Assembly (NCBI RefSeq): GCF_018413525.1
Contig: NZ_JAHCDD010000048.1
Span: 1-46,168 of the forward strand
Reading direction: 5' to 3'
Length of the DNA: 46,168 nt
From: Acidovorax sp. CCYZU-2555
GTDB taxonomy: Bacteria; Pseudomonadota; Gammaproteobacteria; Burkholderiales; Burkholderiaceae_C
This document shows, piece by piece, positions 9,424-20,507 of the stretch. The notes under the pieces were generated by a model. The model was not told the origin of the DNA, made no database searches, and saw only the letters and a list, made by a program, of their open reading frames with translations. Both the position numbers and the translations under genes were made by a program. Each line of letters begins with the position of its first letter. The first letter of the stretch is position 1.

Positions 9424-10206
9424 TCAAATACTGAACATCGTCGCGGTGAGCAGGAAGTCCAGCCCCAAGATGGCCAGCGAGGCCATCACCACGGTGCGCG
9501 TTGTCGCGCGGGAAACACCTTCGGGCGTCGGCTTGGCCAGATAACCCTGCAGCAGCGCCACGAAGGTCACCGCCACGCCGAACACCAGACTCTTGAGAAC
9601 GCCATTGCCCAGATCGGCCCACCAGTCGACGCCCTGTTGCATCTGGCCCCAGAAAGCACCGCCGTCCACGCCGATCATCAGCACGCCGACAATCCAGCCG
9701 CCGATCACGCCGACGGCGCTGAACACCGCGGCCAGCAAAGGCAGCACGATCACGCCGGCCCAGAAGCGCGGCGCGAGAATGCGGCGCACCGGGTCGACGG
9801 CCATCATTTCCATGGCGCTGAGCTGCTCGCCGGCTTTCATCAAGCCGATTTCCGCCGTGAGCGCCGTACCCGCGCGCCCGGCAAACAGCAGCGCCGTGAC
9901 CACGGGTCCCAGCTCGCGCACCAGCGACAGCGCCACCAGCAGGCCCAGCGCTTCGGCCGAACCGTAGCGCTGCAGCGTGTAATAGCCTTGCAGGCCCAGC
10001 ACGAAGCCGACGAACAGGCCCGACACGCCGATGATGGCCAGCGAGTAGTTGCCGAGAAAGTGGATCTGGTCGCCCATCAGCCGCGGCCGGCGCAGCGTCG
10101 CGCCCAGCAGGCCTATGAGTCGCAGCAGCAGGCGCGTGGCCTGGCCTATCGCCGTGCAGTGCTCGCGTGCGGCGCGGCCTATGCGCGCGGGGTGCAGGCG
10201 GTTCAT
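9424..10206 (-). CDS. mlaE: MlaE, permease of the phospholipid ABC transporter
   Basis: 260-aa inner-membrane permease with five to six hydrophobic segments. Family landmarks are [60 protein letters not shown] (the coupling region that meets MlaF), and a C-terminal [20 protein letters not shown]. It overlaps mlaF by 4 bases (ATGA). Confidence 0.97.
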   Translation of the reverse strand: MNRLHPARIGRAAREHCTAIGQATRLLLRLIGLLGATLRRPRLMGDQIHFLGNYSLAIIGVSGLFVGFVLGLQGYYTLQRYGSAEALGLLVALSLVRELGPVVTALLFAGRAGTALTAEIGLMKAGEQLSAMEMMAVDPVRRILAPRFWAGVIVLPLLAAVFSAVGVIGGWIVGVLMIGVDGGAFWGQMQQGVDWWADLGNGVLKSLVFGVAVTFVALLQGYLAKPTPEGVSRATTRTVVMASLAILGLDFLLTATMFSI

Positions 10207-11015
10207 GCGCGACCTCCGGGGCCGAAGTCCTGGGCCGCATCGGGGCCCGGATAGTGGAAAGGCACGGGACCGGTGGCGCGCGCATGCACGAACTGGTCGA
10301 CCAGCGGGTCGGTGCTGGCCATGACTTCGGCCGGCGTGCCCTGGGCCGCGACACAGGCCGGGCCGAGAATGATCACATGGTCGGCGACCTGGAAAGTCTC
10401 GAAGACGTCGTGCGACACCAGCACCGTGGTCAGGCCCATCGCGTCGTTGAGCTCGCGAATCAGGTGCGCGGCCGTGCCCAGCGCGATCGGGTCCAGGCCG
10501 GCGAAAGGCTCGTCGTACATGATGAGTTCGGGGTCCAGCGCGATCGCGCGCGCCAGCGCCACGCGCCGCGCCATGCCGCCCGAGATTTCGCTGGGCATGA
10601 GGGCGCGCGCGCCGCGCAGGCCCACGGCATGCAGCTTCATGAGCACGATGTCGCGCACCAGCGCTTCGGGCAGATCGGTGTGCTCGCGCAGCGCGAACGC
10701 CACGTTGTCGAACACGCTCATGTCGGTGAACAGCGCGCCGAACTGGAACAGCATGCCCATGCGCCGGCGCGCCGCATAGAGCTGCGCCTGGTTCATGCCG
10801 CCTATGTCCTTGCCGTCGAACAGCACCTGGCCCTGCTGGGCGCGCTGCTGTCCGCCGATCAGCCGCAGCACGGTGGTCTTGCCACCGCCCGAGGCTCCCA
10901 TCAGCGCCGTGACCTTGCCGCGCGGTATCTGCAAACTCAGGTCGCGCAGGATCACCCGCTCACCATAACCAAAAGTTACGTTGCGCAGTTCGACCAGGGG
11001 CGCGGGTGCTGTCAT
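10203..11015 (-). CDS. mlaF: MlaF, ATPase of the phospholipid ABC transporter
   Basis: 270-aa ATPase, first gene of the mlaFEDACB cluster. Walker A is GASGGGKTT (about residues 40-48), the signature [15 protein letters not shown], Walker [15 protein letters not shown], and the switch histidine is in VLVSHDVFE. The C-terminal stretch ([23 protein letters not shown]) is the extension through which MlaF monomers clasp their neighbour in the known complex. An AGGAG-type ribosome binding site lies upstream of the ATG at 11015. The 135-base upstream gap holds two inverted repeats, one resembling an AcrR/TtgR operator. Confidence 0.96.
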   Translation of the reverse strand: MTAPAPLVELRNVTFGYGERVILRDLSLQIPRGKVTALMGASGGGKTTVLRLIGGQQRAQQGQVLFDGKDIGGMNQAQLYAARRRMGMLFQFGALFTDMSVFDNVAFALREHTDLPEALVRDIVLMKLHAVGLRGARALMPSEISGGMARRVALARAIALDPELIMYDEPFAGLDPIALGTAAHLIRELNDAMGLTTVLVSHDVFETFQVADHVIILGPACVAAQGTPAEVMASTDPLVDQFVHARATGPVPFHYPGPDAAQDFGPGGRA

Positions 11016-11049
11016 GGACCTACGGCTCCTACAGGAAAAAACAAATATG

Positions 11050-11065
11050 CATCACGGAAGTGATG
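11050..11065 (-). promoter_or_regulatory. Short inverted repeat in the mlaF leader
   Basis: CATCAC-GGAA-GTGATG, a perfect 6-bp inverted repeat with a 4-base loop, 35 bases upstream of the mlaF start. It could be a small RNA hairpin or a second regulator site. No T run follows, so it is not a terminator. Confidence 0.4.
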
Positions 11066-11075
11066 TTAAACGATT

Positions 11076-11093
11076 ACATACATTCATGTATGT
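11076..11093 (-). promoter_or_regulatory. AcrR/TtgR-like palindromic operator upstream of mlaF
   Basis: A perfect 18-base palindrome, ACATACAT-TC-ATGTATGT, 60 bases upstream of the mlaF ATG. Its half-site matches the known half-sites of TetR-family efflux repressors such as E. coli AcrR (TACATACAT...ATGTATGTA). A TetR-type repressor acting on the mla promoter is the simplest reading; no TetR gene lies in the window. The palindrome is seen directly and the regulator is inferred. Confidence 0.55.
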
Positions 11094-11150
11094 TTGCTGA
11101 CACTAACCCCCCGACGATCCATGGTTGTGGATGCGGGCTCGGGGATGCGG

Positions 11151-11951
11151 TCAAAGCATATTGTGCAGAAATGCCTGGGTGCGTGCGTGTTTTGGCTGCG
11201 CAAAGAATTCCGCGGCCGGGCCCGACTCGATCAGCTCGCCGCGGTCCATGAACGCCACGCGGTGCGCGACTTCGCGCGCAAAGCCCATTTCGTGGGTCAC
11301 CACGAGCATGGTCATGTTCTCCTGGGCGAGTTCGCGCATGGTGCGCAGCACTTCGCCCGTGAGTTCGGGGTCCAGCGCCGACGTGGGTTCATCGAACAAC
11401 AGGATGTCGGGCTCCATGGCCAGGGCGCGAGCGATGGCCACGCGCTGCTTTTGCCCGCCCGACAGACGAGCCGGGTAGCTGTCGCGTTTTTCCAACAGAC
11501 CGACTTTTTGCAGCAGCGCTTCGGCCCGGGGCACGATCTGGCCGCGCGCCAGACCTTTGACGACCATGGGCGCCTCGATCACGTTCTCGAGCACCGTGAG
11601 GTGGGGGAACAGATTGAACGACTGGAACACCATGCCCATCTTGCGGCCGATGTGGCGGATCTGCGCGTCGGGCACATAGCTGCAGACGCCCGCGGCACTG
11701 GTCTCGGCCAGCAGCTCGCCTTCGATGTGGATGTGACCGCTGTCTATGGTTTCGAGATGGTTGAGGCAGCGCAGAAAGGTGCTCTTGCCCGAACCCGAAG
11801 GGCCGATCACGGCCACCACTTCGCCGCGCAGCAGGTCGAGCGACACATTGCGCAGCACCGGCAGGCCGTTGAAGCCCTTGCAGATGTCGCGCGCGCTGAT
11901 CATCACGTCACTGCCTGGCGCCGCCGTCTTCTCAAGCGTCGTATTTGGCAT
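11151..11951 (-). CDS. Polar amino acid ABC importer, ATP-binding subunit (GlnQ-like)
   Basis: 266-aa ATPase of the GlnQ/HisP class. Walker A is GPSGSGKST (about residues 50-58), followed by FLRCLNHLE. The Q-loop is [18 protein letters not shown], the signature [15 protein letters not shown], Walker [16 protein letters not shown], and the H-loop [12 protein letters not shown]; all are typical of this importer class. It overlaps the permease gene by 20 bases and is third in the order binding protein - permease - ATPase. Gln, Glu, Asp, Arg or cystine-type amino acids are all possible substrates. Confidence 0.94.
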   Translation of the reverse strand: MPNTTLEKTAAPGSDVMISARDICKGFNGLPVLRNVSLDLLRGEVVAVIGPSGSGKSTFLRCLNHLETIDSGHIHIEGELLAETSAAGVCSYVPDAQIRHIGRKMGMVFQSFNLFPHLTVLENVIEAPMVVKGLARGQIVPRAEALLQKVGLLEKRDSYPARLSGGQKQRVAIARALAMEPDILLFDEPTSALDPELTGEVLRTMRELAQENMTMLVVTHEMGFAREVAHRVAFMDRGELIESGPAAEFFAQPKHARTQAFLHNML

Positions 11952-12585
11952 AGCGTTTCTCCAGGTACTGGAAGCCCCAGGTCAGCACCAGGGTCATGAC
12001 AAGATAAAAGCACGCGGCCACGATGAACGGCGTGGTGGTGAAATCGCGCTGCACGATGCCGCGCGCCGCGCGCAACAGGTCGTTGAGCGCGAGCACGTAG
12101 ATCAGCGAGGTGTCCTTGACCAGGGTGATGGTCTCGTTGCTCATGGGCGGCAGAATGCGCGGCCAGATCTGCGGCAGCACGATGCGGCGCATGGTCTGGC
12201 CGTAGGTCAGGCCCAGCACTTTCGCGCCTTCGTACTGGCCGCGGTCTATCGACTGGATGCCCGCACGGAAGATTTCCGCGAAGTAGGCAGCGTAATTGAG
12301 CGAGAAAGCGACAACGGCAGCCGGAAAGTCGTCAAAGCGAACGCCGATCACGGGCACGAACGGCAGCGCGAAGTAGATGAACAGCATCTGCAGCATCAGC
12401 GGCGTGCCGCGCATCAGCCAGATATAGCCGTTGACCAGCCGCGCCAGCGCGCGAAAGCGCGACACGCGCGCCAAGGCCAGCGCCAGCCCCAGCGGCACCG
12501 CCAGGACCAGCGTCACCACGAACAGCTTCAGTGTGACCAGCGCCCCCTGGGACAGCGGCCCCAGAAGGGAGAGAACGTATTCCAT
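11932..12585 (-). CDS. Polar amino acid ABC importer, permease subunit
   Basis: 217-aa HisM/GlnP-type permease. Helices include [42 protein letters not shown] and [19 protein letters not shown]. The coupling loop [28 protein letters not shown] followed by [17 protein letters not shown] is the EAA motif region of amino acid permeases. I chose the ATG at 12585 with an AAGG site upstream. It lies 81 bases after the binding-protein gene; that gap contains a stem-loop that may lower permease expression relative to the binding protein. Confidence 0.94.
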   Translation of the reverse strand: MEYVLSLLGPLSQGALVTLKLFVVTLVLAVPLGLALALARVSRFRALARLVNGYIWLMRGTPLMLQMLFIYFALPFVPVIGVRFDDFPAAVVAFSLNYAAYFAEIFRAGIQSIDRGQYEGAKVLGLTYGQTMRRIVLPQIWPRILPPMSNETITLVKDTSLIYVLALNDLLRAARGIVQRDFTTTPFIVAACFYLVMTLVLTWGFQYLEKRYAKYDA

Positions 12586-12611
12586 GCAATTGCCTTGTGG
12601 TCCAGAAACGC

Positions 12612-12646
12612 AAAACACCGGCAGGCCTGTGACGGCGCAGCCGGTG
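12612..12646 (-). terminator. Stem-loop between binding-protein and permease genes (attenuator-like)
   Basis: A perfect 7-bp stem CACCGGC/GCCGGTG (12616-12622 with 12640-12646) is followed on the minus strand by TTTTGC. A second, outer pair GTCCAG/CTGGAC (12600-12605 with 12654-12659) encloses it. This is the position where many ABC importers have an intercistronic stem-loop that protects the binding-protein mRNA or partly terminates transcription. The T run is short, so partial termination is most likely. Confidence 0.5.
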
Positions 12647-12666
12647 CGAAGCGCTGGACAGTCTGC

Positions 12667-13467
12667 TTACTTGATGATGTCCTTGCCAAACCACTTGGTG
12701 GCGATTTCAGCGGCCTTGCCGTCCTTCTTCATCTCGGCCATCGAAGCTTCGAGCTTGGTCAGCAGCTCCGTGTCTTCCTTGCGCAGGCCCACGCCGTATT
12801 CCTCGACGCCGAAGTTCTCTTCGAGCACGCGGTACTCCTCGGCCTTCTTCGCGACGTGGAAGCGGCCCACGACTTCATCGACCACGACGGCATCGAGGCG
12901 GCCGGCGGACAGGTCCATCAGCGCGGTGATGTTGTCGCCAAAAGTCTTCAATTGCTTGAAGCTGCCGGCCACGGCTTCGTCCTTCTTGATCGCGTCGACA
13001 GCCGAGCTGCCGTCCTGCGCGCCCACGACCTTGCCGGCCAGATCGGCCTTGGTCTTGATGCCGCCGTTGGCCAGCACCACGATGATCTGGTGGTTTTCCA
13101 TGTACGGCGCGGAGAAGGCGATCTTTTCCTTGCGCTGCTCGGTGATGGTCAAGCCGTTCCACAGCATGTCGACACGCTTGCCCGCGAGTTCGGCTTCCTT
13201 GGCGCTCCAGTCGATGGGCTTGAACTCCATGTCGAGGCCCATGCGCTTGCCGGCTTCGCGTGCCAGGTCGATGTCGAAACCGACCAGCTCGTTCTTCTCG
13301 TCACGGAAACCCATGGGCGGGAAGTTGTCGTCCAGGCCGACCACGACTTTGGTCACGGCAGCAGCCGGCGCCGGCGCTGCATCGGCAGCGGGCTTGGGCT
13401 CATTCTTGCCACAGGCGGCCAAAATGGCGCTCAGGACCAGCATCGCGACGAGATTACGTTTTTTCAT
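12667..13467 (-). CDS. Polar amino acid ABC importer, substrate-binding lipoprotein
   Basis: 266-aa periplasmic binding protein (SBP family 3) with a lipobox ILAAC (Cys19), so it is a lipid-anchored binding protein. An Ala/Pro-rich linker (PAADAAPAPAAA) follows. The mature core has VVVGLDDNFPPMGFRDEKNELVGFDIDLAREAGKR, the standard opening of the family, and later KTKADLAGKVVGAQDGSSA and KEDTELLTKLEASM. The ATG at 13467 is chosen as the first before a signal peptide; longer in-frame starts would lack one. It is the first gene of the importer operon, divergent from the DUF3293 gene across a 157-base gap. Confidence 0.94.
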   Translation of the reverse strand: MKKRNLVAMLVLSAILAACGKNEPKPAADAAPAPAAAVTKVVVGLDDNFPPMGFRDEKNELVGFDIDLAREAGKRMGLDMEFKPIDWSAKEAELAGKRVDMLWNGLTITEQRKEKIAFSAPYMENHQIIVVLANGGIKTKADLAGKVVGAQDGSSAVDAIKKDEAVAGSFKQLKTFGDNITALMDLSAGRLDAVVVDEVVGRFHVAKKAEEYRVLEENFGVEEYGVGLRKEDTELLTKLEASMAEMKKDGKAAEIATKWFGKDIIK

Positions 13468-13624
13468 GGCGGTAAAAATGAGGAAACACGGCAAAAGCAG
13501 CAGGCGAAAGACGCGCAATGCGCCTGCCGACATGCAAGGGAGGCGGCTATTGTCGCCCAGACCTGCGTAAAACGCATAAGAGTGCGTCAAACCTCCCCTG
13601 GCTTCACTTGTGTTTTCAACCACC

Positions 13625-14059
13625 ATGCCACCATCTGACCGCTTCTTCATGGATCCCGCATTGATCAAGGCCTACCAGGAGACCGATTACATCGTTCACG
13701 CCAGGCCGGACTTCGTGCTGCACATAGACCAGCCCAGCGCTGCGCTCGCGGCCTGGTATGCACATCAGCGCACTGCCGCAGCCTGCGTGATCACGGCCTG
13801 GAATCCCTTGAGCCAGTCTTTGTCCGATGCCGAGAACCAGGCACGCCAATCCCGGCTGGAGCAGGAATTGCAACAGGCCGGCTGGCATTGGCTCCCTGCG
13901 CTGGGCGCGCACCCGCACAACGGCTGGCCGCCAGAAGTCGGCTGCTTTGTCGAAGGAATGGGCGAAGAAGCGGCGCGCGAATGGGGGCGCAGGCACGGAC
14001 AGAACGCAGTGGTCTGGTGCGGGGAAGATGCCATACCGCGCCTGTTGATGCGGCGCTGA
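13625..14059 (+). CDS. DUF3293 domain-containing protein
   Basis: 144-aa soluble protein of unknown function that fits the DUF3293 family: N-terminal ALIKAYQETDYIV, the central ACVITAWNPLSQSLSDAENQARQ block (ITAWNP is the hallmark), HWLPALGAHPHNGWPPEVGCFV, and AAREWGRRHGQNAVVW. No signal peptide or membrane segment. The ATG at 13625 is used; ATG 13649 (MDPAL) is an alternative. It is isolated: divergent from the ABC importer and convergent with gltD, from which a terminator separates it. Confidence 0.88.
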   Translation: MPPSDRFFMDPALIKAYQETDYIVHARPDFVLHIDQPSAALAAWYAHQRTAAACVITAWNPLSQSLSDAENQARQSRLEQELQQAGWHWLPALGAHPHNGWPPEVGCFVEGMGEEAAREWGRRHGQNAVVWCGEDAIPRLLMRR

Positions 14060-14064
14060 AACCC

Positions 14065-14094
14065 AAAAAAAGGCGCCCCCTCGCGGAAGCGCCT
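14065..14094 (-). terminator. Rho-independent terminator after gltBD
   Basis: AGGCGC/GCGCCT stem (14071-14076 with 14089-14094). On the minus strand it is followed by a run of seven T residues (14071-14065). It lies 21 bases beyond the gltD stop and between two convergent genes; only the minus-strand reading has the T run. Confidence 0.75.
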
Positions 14095-14114
14095 CTTGGC
14101 GGGGCCTAAGTGGC

Positions 14115-15590
14115 TCAGCGTGGCAGCGTGCTCTTGCCCATCAGGAAAGCATCGACAGCGCGTGCAGCCTGGCGGCCTTCGCGGATCGCCCAGACGACCA
14201 GCGACTGGCCGCGGCGCATGTCGCCGGCGGCGAACAGCTTGGGCACGCTGGTGGCGTAGCCGACGGCCGCGTCGGTCGTGGCCTTGGCGTTGCCGCGCTG
14301 GTCCTTCTCGACACCAAAGGCTTCGAGGATGGAGGCCACGGGGCTCACAAAGCCCATGGCCAGGAACACCAGGTCGGCCTTGAGGATCTGCTCGGAGCCC
14401 GGAACTTCGGCCATCTTGCCGTCCTTCCACTCCAGGCGCACGGTCTTGACGCCCGTGAGTTGGCCCTTTTCACCGATGAATTCCTTGGTGCCGATGGCGA
14501 ACTCGCGCTCGCAGCCTTCGTCATGGCTCGACGAGGTACGCAGCTTGTAGGGCCAGTAAGGCCAGACCAGCGGCTTGTTCTCCTGCTCGGGCGGCATGGG
14601 CATCAGTTCGAACTGGGTCACGTTCACGGCGCCATGGCGGTTCGAGGTACCGACGCAATCGCTGCCGGTATCGCCGCCACCGATCACGATGACGGTCTTG
14701 CCGTCGGCGCGGATCTGGTTCTTCAGCTTGTCGCCGGCGTTGACCTTGTTCTGCTGGGGCAGGAACTCCATGGCGAAATGCACGCCATTGAGTTCGCGGC
14801 CCGGCACGGGCAGGTCACGCGACTGCTCGGCCCCGCCGGACAGCAGCACGGCGTCGAATTCGGCCATCAGCTGTTCGGGGGACACGGTTTCCTTGGCCCA
14901 GTTGGTGACCTTGGAATCCTTGCCCAGGCCTTCGGCACCCGCGACCAGCACGCCGCAGCGGATGGTCACGCCTTCGGCTTCGAGCTGCTTGGCGCGCAGG
15001 TCGATGTGCGACTTTTCCATCTTGAAGTCGGGAATGCCGTAGCGCAGCAGGCCGCCGATGCGGTCGTTCTTCTCGAACAGCGTGACCGAATGGCCGGCAC
15101 GCGCCAGCTGCTGGGCCGCGGCCATGCCGGCCGGGCCCGCGCCGATCACGGCCACGGTCTTGCCGGTCTTCACGGTCGCCGGCAGGGGCTTGACCCAGCC
15201 TTCGGCCCAGGCGCGGTCGATGATCGCGTGCTCGATGCTCTTGATGCCGATAGGCGCGGCGTTGATGTTCACCACGCAGGCGGCTTCGCAGGGCGCGGGG
15301 CAGATGCGGCCGGTGAACTCGGGGAAGTTGTTGGTGCTGTGCAGCACCTTGATCGCGTTCTCCCAGTCGCCGCGATACACCAGATCATTGAAGTCCGGAA
15401 TGATGTTGTTGACCGGGCAGCCGTTGTTGCAGAACGGCGTGCCGCAGTCCATGCAGCGCGCGCCCTGCACCTTCGCCTGCTCGGGCGTCAGGGCGATGAC
15501 GAACTCTTTGTAGTTCTTGAGGCGCTCGGCGACGGGCTTGTAGCCTTCTTCGATGCGCTCGTACTCCAGAAAACCGGTGGCTTTTCCCAT
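14115..15590 (-). CDS. gltD: Glutamate synthase (NADPH), small subunit
   Basis: 491-aa flavoprotein that takes electrons from NADPH and passes them to GltB. The N-terminal region has Cys clusters ([17 protein letters not shown] near residues 46-60, CPAPCEAAC near residue 95) that bind [4Fe-4S] centres at the GltB interface. FAD binding is at [21 protein letters not shown] binding at [15 protein letters not shown], and the closing FAD segment is [21 protein letters not shown]. The length is standard. It lies 47 bases after gltB and before a strong terminator. Confidence 0.98.
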   Translation of the reverse strand: MGKATGFLEYERIEEGYKPVAERLKNYKEFVIALTPEQAKVQGARCMDCGTPFCNNGCPVNNIIPDFNDLVYRGDWENAIKVLHSTNNFPEFTGRICPAPCEAACVVNINAAPIGIKSIEHAIIDRAWAEGWVKPLPATVKTGKTVAVIGAGPAGMAAAQQLARAGHSVTLFEKNDRIGGLLRYGIPDFKMEKSHIDLRAKQLEAEGVTIRCGVLVAGAEGLGKDSKVTNWAKETVSPEQLMAEFDAVLLSGGAEQSRDLPVPGRELNGVHFAMEFLPQQNKVNAGDKLKNQIRADGKTVIVIGGGDTGSDCVGTSNRHGAVNVTQFELMPMPPEQENKPLVWPYWPYKLRTSSSHDEGCEREFAIGTKEFIGEKGQLTGVKTVRLEWKDGKMAEVPGSEQILKADLVFLAMGFVSPVASILEAFGVEKDQRGNAKATTDAAVGYATSVPKLFAAGDMRRGQSLVVWAIREGRQAARAVDAFLMGKSTLPR

Positions 15591-15637
15591 GATGAAACTG
15601 TCCTTGAATTGATAAGCGAGTGTTTGGCGGGTCGGGC

Positions 15638-18600
15638 TCAGAGGGCCACGACTGGCTCGGATTCAGTAGCTAGTTCTGCTTTCGCAGCAATGGCTTCCTT
15701 CGCTTTTCGTTCATGGATTTCAGACAGGGCACGCTGGTATTCGGACGGGAACACCTTGACGAACTTGACACGGGCCGCGGCCCAGTTGTCGAGCAGCTCG
15801 CGCGCACGCTTGGAACCGGTCCAGCGGCTGTGGGCTTCGACCAGCGCACGCAGCTGCTGTTCGTCGCTCTCGCCACGGTGCCAGATGGCAGGGCTCACGG
15901 TGCTCGCGAATTCGTTGTGCGGCAGCACTTTTTCCAGCGTCACCGACGCGGTGTTGCAGCGCTTGGCGAACTGGCCGTCTTCGTCATAGACGTAGGCCAC
16001 GCCGCCGCTCATGCCGGCCGCGAAGTTGCGGCCGGTCTTGCCCAGCACCACCACGGTGCCGCCGGTCATGTATTCGCAACCATGGTCGCCTGTGCCTTCG
16101 ACCACCGCCGTGGCACCCGACAGGCGCACCGCGAAACGTTCACCGGCCACGCCGCTGAAGAAAGCTTCGCCGCTGGTCGCACCGAACATCACGGTGTTGC
16201 CGACGATGGTGTTGGACACCGAAGCACCGCGGAAGGCGTGGCTGGGGCGCACGATGATGCGGCCGCCCGACAGGCCCTTGCCGGTGTAGTCGTTGGCGTC
16301 GCCGGTGACGTTGAGCGTGATGCCCTTGCACAGGAAGGCGCCGAACGATTGACCGCCCGTGCCTTCGAAGTGGATGCGGATGGTGTCATCCGGCAGGCCT
16401 TCGGGATGCGAGCGCGTCACGGCGCCCGACAGCATCGCGCCGACAGAACGGTTCACGTTGCGCGCGACTTCCATGATGCGCACGGGCTCGCCGTTCTCGA
16501 TCGCGGGCTTGCAGCGCTCGATCAGCTTGACGTCCAGTGCCTTGTCCAGCAGGTGGTCCTGGGTGTCGACATGGAAACGCGGCACGTCCGCAGGCACGAT
16601 GGGCTGGGCGAACAGGCGGCTGAAGTCCAGGCCCTGGGCCTTCCAGTGCTCCAGGCCCTTGCGGGTGTCGAGCAGGTCGGAGCGACCGATCAGGTCGTTG
16701 AACTTGCGAATGCCCAGCTGGGCCATGATCTGGCGCACTTCCTCGGCGACGAAGAAGAAGTAGTTCACGACATGCTCGGGCTTGCCGGAGAACTGCTTGC
16801 GCAGCACGGGATCCTGCGTGGCCACGCCCACGGGGCAGGTGTTCAGATGGCACTTGCGCATCATGATGCAGCCTTCGACCACCAGCGGAGCGGTGGCGAA
16901 GCCGAACTCGTCGGCGCCCAGCAGCGCGCCGATGACCACGTCACGGCCGGTCTTCATCTGGCCGTCGGCCTGGACGCGAACGCGACCGCGCAGGCGGTTG
17001 AGCACCAGGGTCTGCTGGGTTTCGGCCAGGCCGATTTCCCAGGGACCGCCCGCGTGCTTGATCGACGACAGCGGCGAAGCGCCGGTGCCGCCGTCATGGC
17101 CGGCGATCACGATGTGGTCGCTCTTGCACTTGGTGACGCCTGCGGCAATCGTGCCGACGCCGATTTCGGACACCAGCTTGACCGAGATGTCGGCATGCGG
17201 GGCGACGTTCTTCAGATCGTGGATCAGCTGTGCCAGATCTTCGATCGAATAGATGTCGTGGTGCGGTGGGGGCGAGATCAGACCCACGCCCGGCACCGAG
17301 TGGCGCATGCGGCCGATGTAGTCGGTGACCTTGCCGCCAGGCAGCTGGCCGCCTTCACCGGGCTTGGCGCCCTGGGCCATCTTGATCTGGATCTGGTCGG
17401 AGGACGACAGGTACTCGGCGGTGACACCGAAGCGGCCCGATGCCACCTGCTTGATCTTCGAGCGCAGCGAGTCACCGTCTTGCAACGGAACGTCGACTTC
17501 GACCTGGTCGGCGCCGATCACCGAACCCAGGGTCTCGCCCTGCTTGATCGGGATGCCCTTGAGTTCGTTGCGATAGCGCTTGGGATCTTCGCCGCCTTCG
17601 CCGGTGTTGCTCTTGCCGCCGATGCGGTTCATGGCCACGGCCAGCGTCGCATGGGCTTCGGTCGAGATCGAGCCCAGCGACATGGCGCCGGTCGCGAAAC
17701 GCTTGACGATGTCTGCTGCGGATTCGACTTCGTCGAGCGCGATGGCTTGCGCCGGGTCGCCCTTGAACTCGAACAGGCCGCGCAGCGTCATGTGGCGCTG
17801 GCTCTGGTCGTTGACCAGCTGGGCGTATTCCTTGAAGGTGCTGAAGTTGTTGGAGCGCGTGGCGTGCTGCAGCTTGGCAATCACGTCGGGCGTCCACATG
17901 TGTTCCTCACCGCGCGCACGCCAGGCGTATTCGCCGCCGGCTTCGAGCATTGTCTCGAGCACCGGGTCGTCGCTGAACGCGGCCAGGTGGTTGCGGATGG
18001 TTTCCTCGGCGATCTCGAAGACACCGATGCCTTCGATGCGGCTGGCCGTGCCCGTGAAGTACTTTTCGACGGTGTCGGTGCTCAGGCCTATGGCCTCGAA
18101 CAGCTGCGCGCCGCAGTAGCTCATGTAGGTGCTCACGCCCATCTTGGACATGATCTTCGACAGGCCCTTGCCGATCGCCTTGACGTAGTTGTAGACCGCC
18201 TTCTCGCCCGACAGGTCGTCCGGCAGGTCCTTGCCCATGTGCAGCAGGGTTTCCATCGCCAGGTAGGGATGGACGGCTTCGGCGCCGTAGCCGGCGAGCA
18301 CCGCGAAATGGTGGATTTCGCGCGCCGTGCCGGTTTCGACGACCAGACCGGCGGTGGTGCGCAGGCCTTCACGCACCAGGTGCTGGTGGATGGCCGACAG
18401 CGCCAGCAGCGCGGGGATAGCGACCTGGGTCGCCGACATCGCACGGTCGCTGATGATCAGGATGTTGGCACCGCCACGGATGGCGTCGACGGCCTGGGCG
18501 CACAGCGAAGCCAGCTTGGCTTCCACGCCCTGCTTGCCCCACGACAGCGGGTAGGTGATGTCGATGGTCTCGCTCTTGAACTTGCCCTGGGTGTGCTGCT

Positions 18601-20368
18601 CGATGTTGCGCAGCTTGTCCATGGCTTCGAAGTCGAGCACCGGCTGCTGCACTTCGAGGCGCATGGGCGGGTTGACCTGGTTGATGTCCAGCAGGTTGGG
18701 CTTGGGGCCGATGAACGACACCAGCGACATCACGATCGCTTCACGGATCGGGTCGATGGGCGGGTTCGTCACCTGGGCGAACATCTGGCGGAAATAGTTG
18801 TACAGCGGCTTGTTGCGGTCCGACAGCACGGCCAGCGGGCTGTCGTTGCCCATGGAGCCCACGCCCTCTTCGCCCTTGGCGGCCATGGGGGCCAGCAGGA
18901 ACTTGATGTCTTCCTGGGTGAAGCCGAAGGCCTGCTGGCGCTCGAGCAGCGGCAGCGTGGCGACGGGCGGCAGCGCCTTGCCCTGGCCGCCGACGTTGTC
19001 GAGCTTGATGCGCAGGTTCTCGATCCACTGCTTGTAGGGCTTGGTGTTGACGATGTTGGCCTTGAGCTCTTCGTCTTCGATCAGACGGCCTTGCTCCAGG
19101 TCGATCAGCAGCATCTTGCCGGGCTGCAGACGCCACTTGCGGATGATCTTGCTGTCGGGCACGGGCAGCACGCCCACTTCGGAAGCCAGGATGACCAGGT
19201 CGTCATCGGTGATCACGTAACGCGAAGGACGCAGGCCGTTGCGGTCCAGCGTGGCGCCGATCTGGCGGCCGTCGGTGAACACGATCGAAGCCGGGCCGTC
19301 CCAGGGTTCCATCATCGCGGCGTGGTATTCATAGAACGCGCGGCGACGCTCGTCCATGGACTCGTGCTGTTCCCAGGGTTCGGGAATCATCATCATCACG
19401 GCCTGGCTGATGGGGTAGCCGGCCATGGTCAGCAGCTCGAGACAGTTGTCGAACGTCGCGGTGTCGGACTGGTCGGCAAAGCTGATGGGATAGAGCTTCT
19501 TCAGGTCTTCGGCCAGCACGGGCGAAGCCATCACGCCTTCGCGCGCGCGCATCCAGTTGTAGTTGCCCTTGACGGTGTTGATTTCACCGTTGTGCGCCAC
19601 GTAGCGATAGGGGTGGGCCAGCGGCCATTCGGGGAAAGTGTTGGTCGAGAAGCGCTGGTGCACCAGGCCGATGGCCGAGACGCAGCGTTCGTCTTCGAGG
19701 TCCTTGAAGTACACGCCCACCTGGTCGGCCAGCAGCAGGCCCTTGTAGACCACGGTGCGGCTGCTCATGCTGGGAACGTAGTATTCCTTGCTGTGCTTGA
19801 GCTTGAGGCCCTGGATGGCGGCGCTGGCGGTCTTGCGGATCACATACAGCTTGCGCTCGAGCGCGTCCTGCACGATGACGTCGTTGCCGCGGCCGATGAA
19901 CACCTGGCGCAGCACGGGTTCCTTGGCGCGCACCGTGGGCGACATGGGCATGTCGAGGTTCACGGGCACATCGCGCCAGCCGAGCAGCACCTGGCCTTCG
20001 GCCTTGATCGCGCGTTCCATCTCCTGCTCGCAGGCCAGGCGCGAAGCGTGTTCCTTGGGCAGGAAGATCATGCCCACGCCGTACTCGCCCGCGGGCGGCA
20101 GCACCACGCCCTGCAGCGCCATTTCTTCACGGTACAGCTGGTCGGGCAGCTGGATCAGGATGCCCGCGCCGTCGCCCATGAGCTTGTCGGCACCGACCGC
20201 ACCACGGTGGTCGATGTTCTCGAGGATCTTGAGCGCACCGGTCACGATGTCGTGGCGCTTCTCACCTTTGATGTGGGCGACAAATCCCAAGCCGCACGCG
20301 TCGTGCTCATTGCTCTTGGAATACAGACCGTGTTCTTGGAGATGGGTGATCTCGGCAGCCGTAGTCAT
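15638..20368 (-). CDS. gltB: Glutamate synthase (NADPH), large subunit
   Basis: 1576-aa enzyme that makes two glutamates from glutamine and 2-oxoglutarate. The order is: a 24-residue propeptide, the class II glutamine amidotransferase with the nucleophile Cys25 (DACGLGF), a central domain, the FMN-binding synthase barrel ([48 protein letters not shown]), the [3Fe-4S] site C1167-x5-C1173-x4-C1178 ([10 protein letters not shown]), and the C-terminal GXGXG beta-helix ([42 protein letters not shown]). The ATG at 20368 has GAGGA upstream and places the Cys correctly; a longer start is possible but would extend the propeptide. No key residue is missing. Confidence 0.98.
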   Translation of the reverse strand: MTTAAEITHLQEHGLYSKSNEHDACGLGFVAHIKGEKRHDIVTGALKILENIDHRGAVGADKLMGDGAGILIQLPDQLYREEMALQGVVLPPAGEYGVGMIFLPKEHASRLACEQEMERAIKAEGQVLLGWRDVPVNLDMPMSPTVRAKEPVLRQVFIGRGNDVIVQDALERKLYVIRKTASAAIQGLKLKHSKEYYVPSMSSRTVVYKGLLLADQVGVYFKDLEDERCVSAIGLVHQRFSTNTFPEWPLAHPYRYVAHNGEINTVKGNYNWMRAREGVMASPVLAEDLKKLYPISFADQSDTATFDNCLELLTMAGYPISQAVMMMIPEPWEQHESMDERRRAFYEYHAAMMEPWDGPASIVFTDGRQIGATLDRNGLRPSRYVITDDDLVILASEVGVLPVPDSKIIRKWRLQPGKMLLIDLEQGRLIEDEELKANIVNTKPYKQWIENLRIKLDNVGGQGKALPPVATLPLLERQQAFGFTQEDIKFLLAPMAAKGEEGVGSMGNDSPLAVLSDRNKPLYNYFRQMFAQVTNPPIDPIREAIVMSLVSFIGPKPNLLDINQVNPPMRLEVQQPVLDFEAMDKLRNIEQHTQGKFKSETIDITYPLSWGKQGVEAKLASLCAQAVDAIRGGANILIISDRAMSATQVAIPALLALSAIHQHLVREGLRTTAGLVVETGTAREIHHFAVLAGYGAEAVHPYLAMETLLHMGKDLPDDLSGEKAVYNYVKAIGKGLSKIMSKMGVSTYMSYCGAQLFEAIGLSTDTVEKYFTGTASRIEGIGVFEIAEETIRNHLAAFSDDPVLETMLEAGGEYAWRARGEEHMWTPDVIAKLQHATRSNNFSTFKEYAQLVNDQSQRHMTLRGLFEFKGDPAQAIALDEVESAADIVKRFATGAMSLGSISTEAHATLAVAMNRIGGKSNTGEGGEDPKRYRNELKGIPIKQGETLGSVIGADQVEVDVPLQDGDSLRSKIKQVASGRFGVTAEYLSSSDQIQIKMAQGAKPGEGGQLPGGKVTDYIGRMRHSVPGVGLISPPPHHDIYSIEDLAQLIHDLKNVAPHADISVKLVSEIGVGTIAAGVTKCKSDHIVIAGHDGGTGASPLSSIKHAGGPWEIGLAETQQTLVLNRLRGRVRVQADGQMKTGRDVVIGALLGADEFGFATAPLVVEGCIMMRKCHLNTCPVGVATQDPVLRKQFSGKPEHVVNYFFFVAEEVRQIMAQLGIRKFNDLIGRSDLLDTRKGLEHWKAQGLDFSRLFAQPIVPADVPRFHVDTQDHLLDKALDVKLIERCKPAIENGEPVRIMEVARNVNRSVGAMLSGAVTRSHPEGLPDDTIRIHFEGTGGQSFGAFLCKGITLNVTGDANDYTGKGLSGGRIIVRPSHAFRGASVSNTIVGNTVMFGATSGEAFFSGVAGERFAVRLSGATAVVEGTGDHGCEYMTGGTVVVLGKTGRNFAAGMSGGVAYVYDEDGQFAKRCNTASVTLEKVLPHNEFASTVSPAIWHRGESDEQQLRALVEAHSRWTGSKRARELLDNWAAARVKFVKVFPSEYQRALSEIHERKAKEAIAAKAELATESEPVVAL

Positions 20369-20439
20369 GGCGGAATCCTCAGTTATTTTCGCAGGGAGCC
20401 CGAGATTACGACAACGCATTAACCTATGCAAGAAAATAT

Positions 20440-20507
20440 AATTAGGGTCAGATTCAATTATTACCCGATGAATTTATTCGGATAATAAATTAGGGACACA
20501 TCAAATT
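20440..20507. repeat. Near-direct repeats around an AT-rich palindrome, 3' of the RAYT gene
   Basis: Two 20-base direct repeats, both beginning AATTAGGG (about 20440-20459 and 20488-20507), match at 16 of 20 positions. Between them is an AT-rich imperfect palindrome (ATTACCCGA ... TTCGGATAAT). This stretch is far more AT-rich than the surroundings and lies between gltB and the transposase-like gene, 49 bases past its stop. It may be the end of the element that carried the gene. This is inference from position and composition. Confidence 0.45.

Noticed and set aside
15713..20422. A 1569-codon open frame on the plus strand, antisense to nearly all of gltB
   Set aside because: Its product is rich in His, Gln, Arg, Ala and Val with no recognisable domain, and gltB on the other strand has all motifs of a real enzyme. 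In GC-rich genomes with biased third positions such long antisense frames arise without selection.
20369..20439. Possible gltB promoter with TTGCAT and TAATCT hexamers 17 bases apart
   Set aside because: Each hexamer matches the sigma-70 consensus at only three positions; not better than chance.
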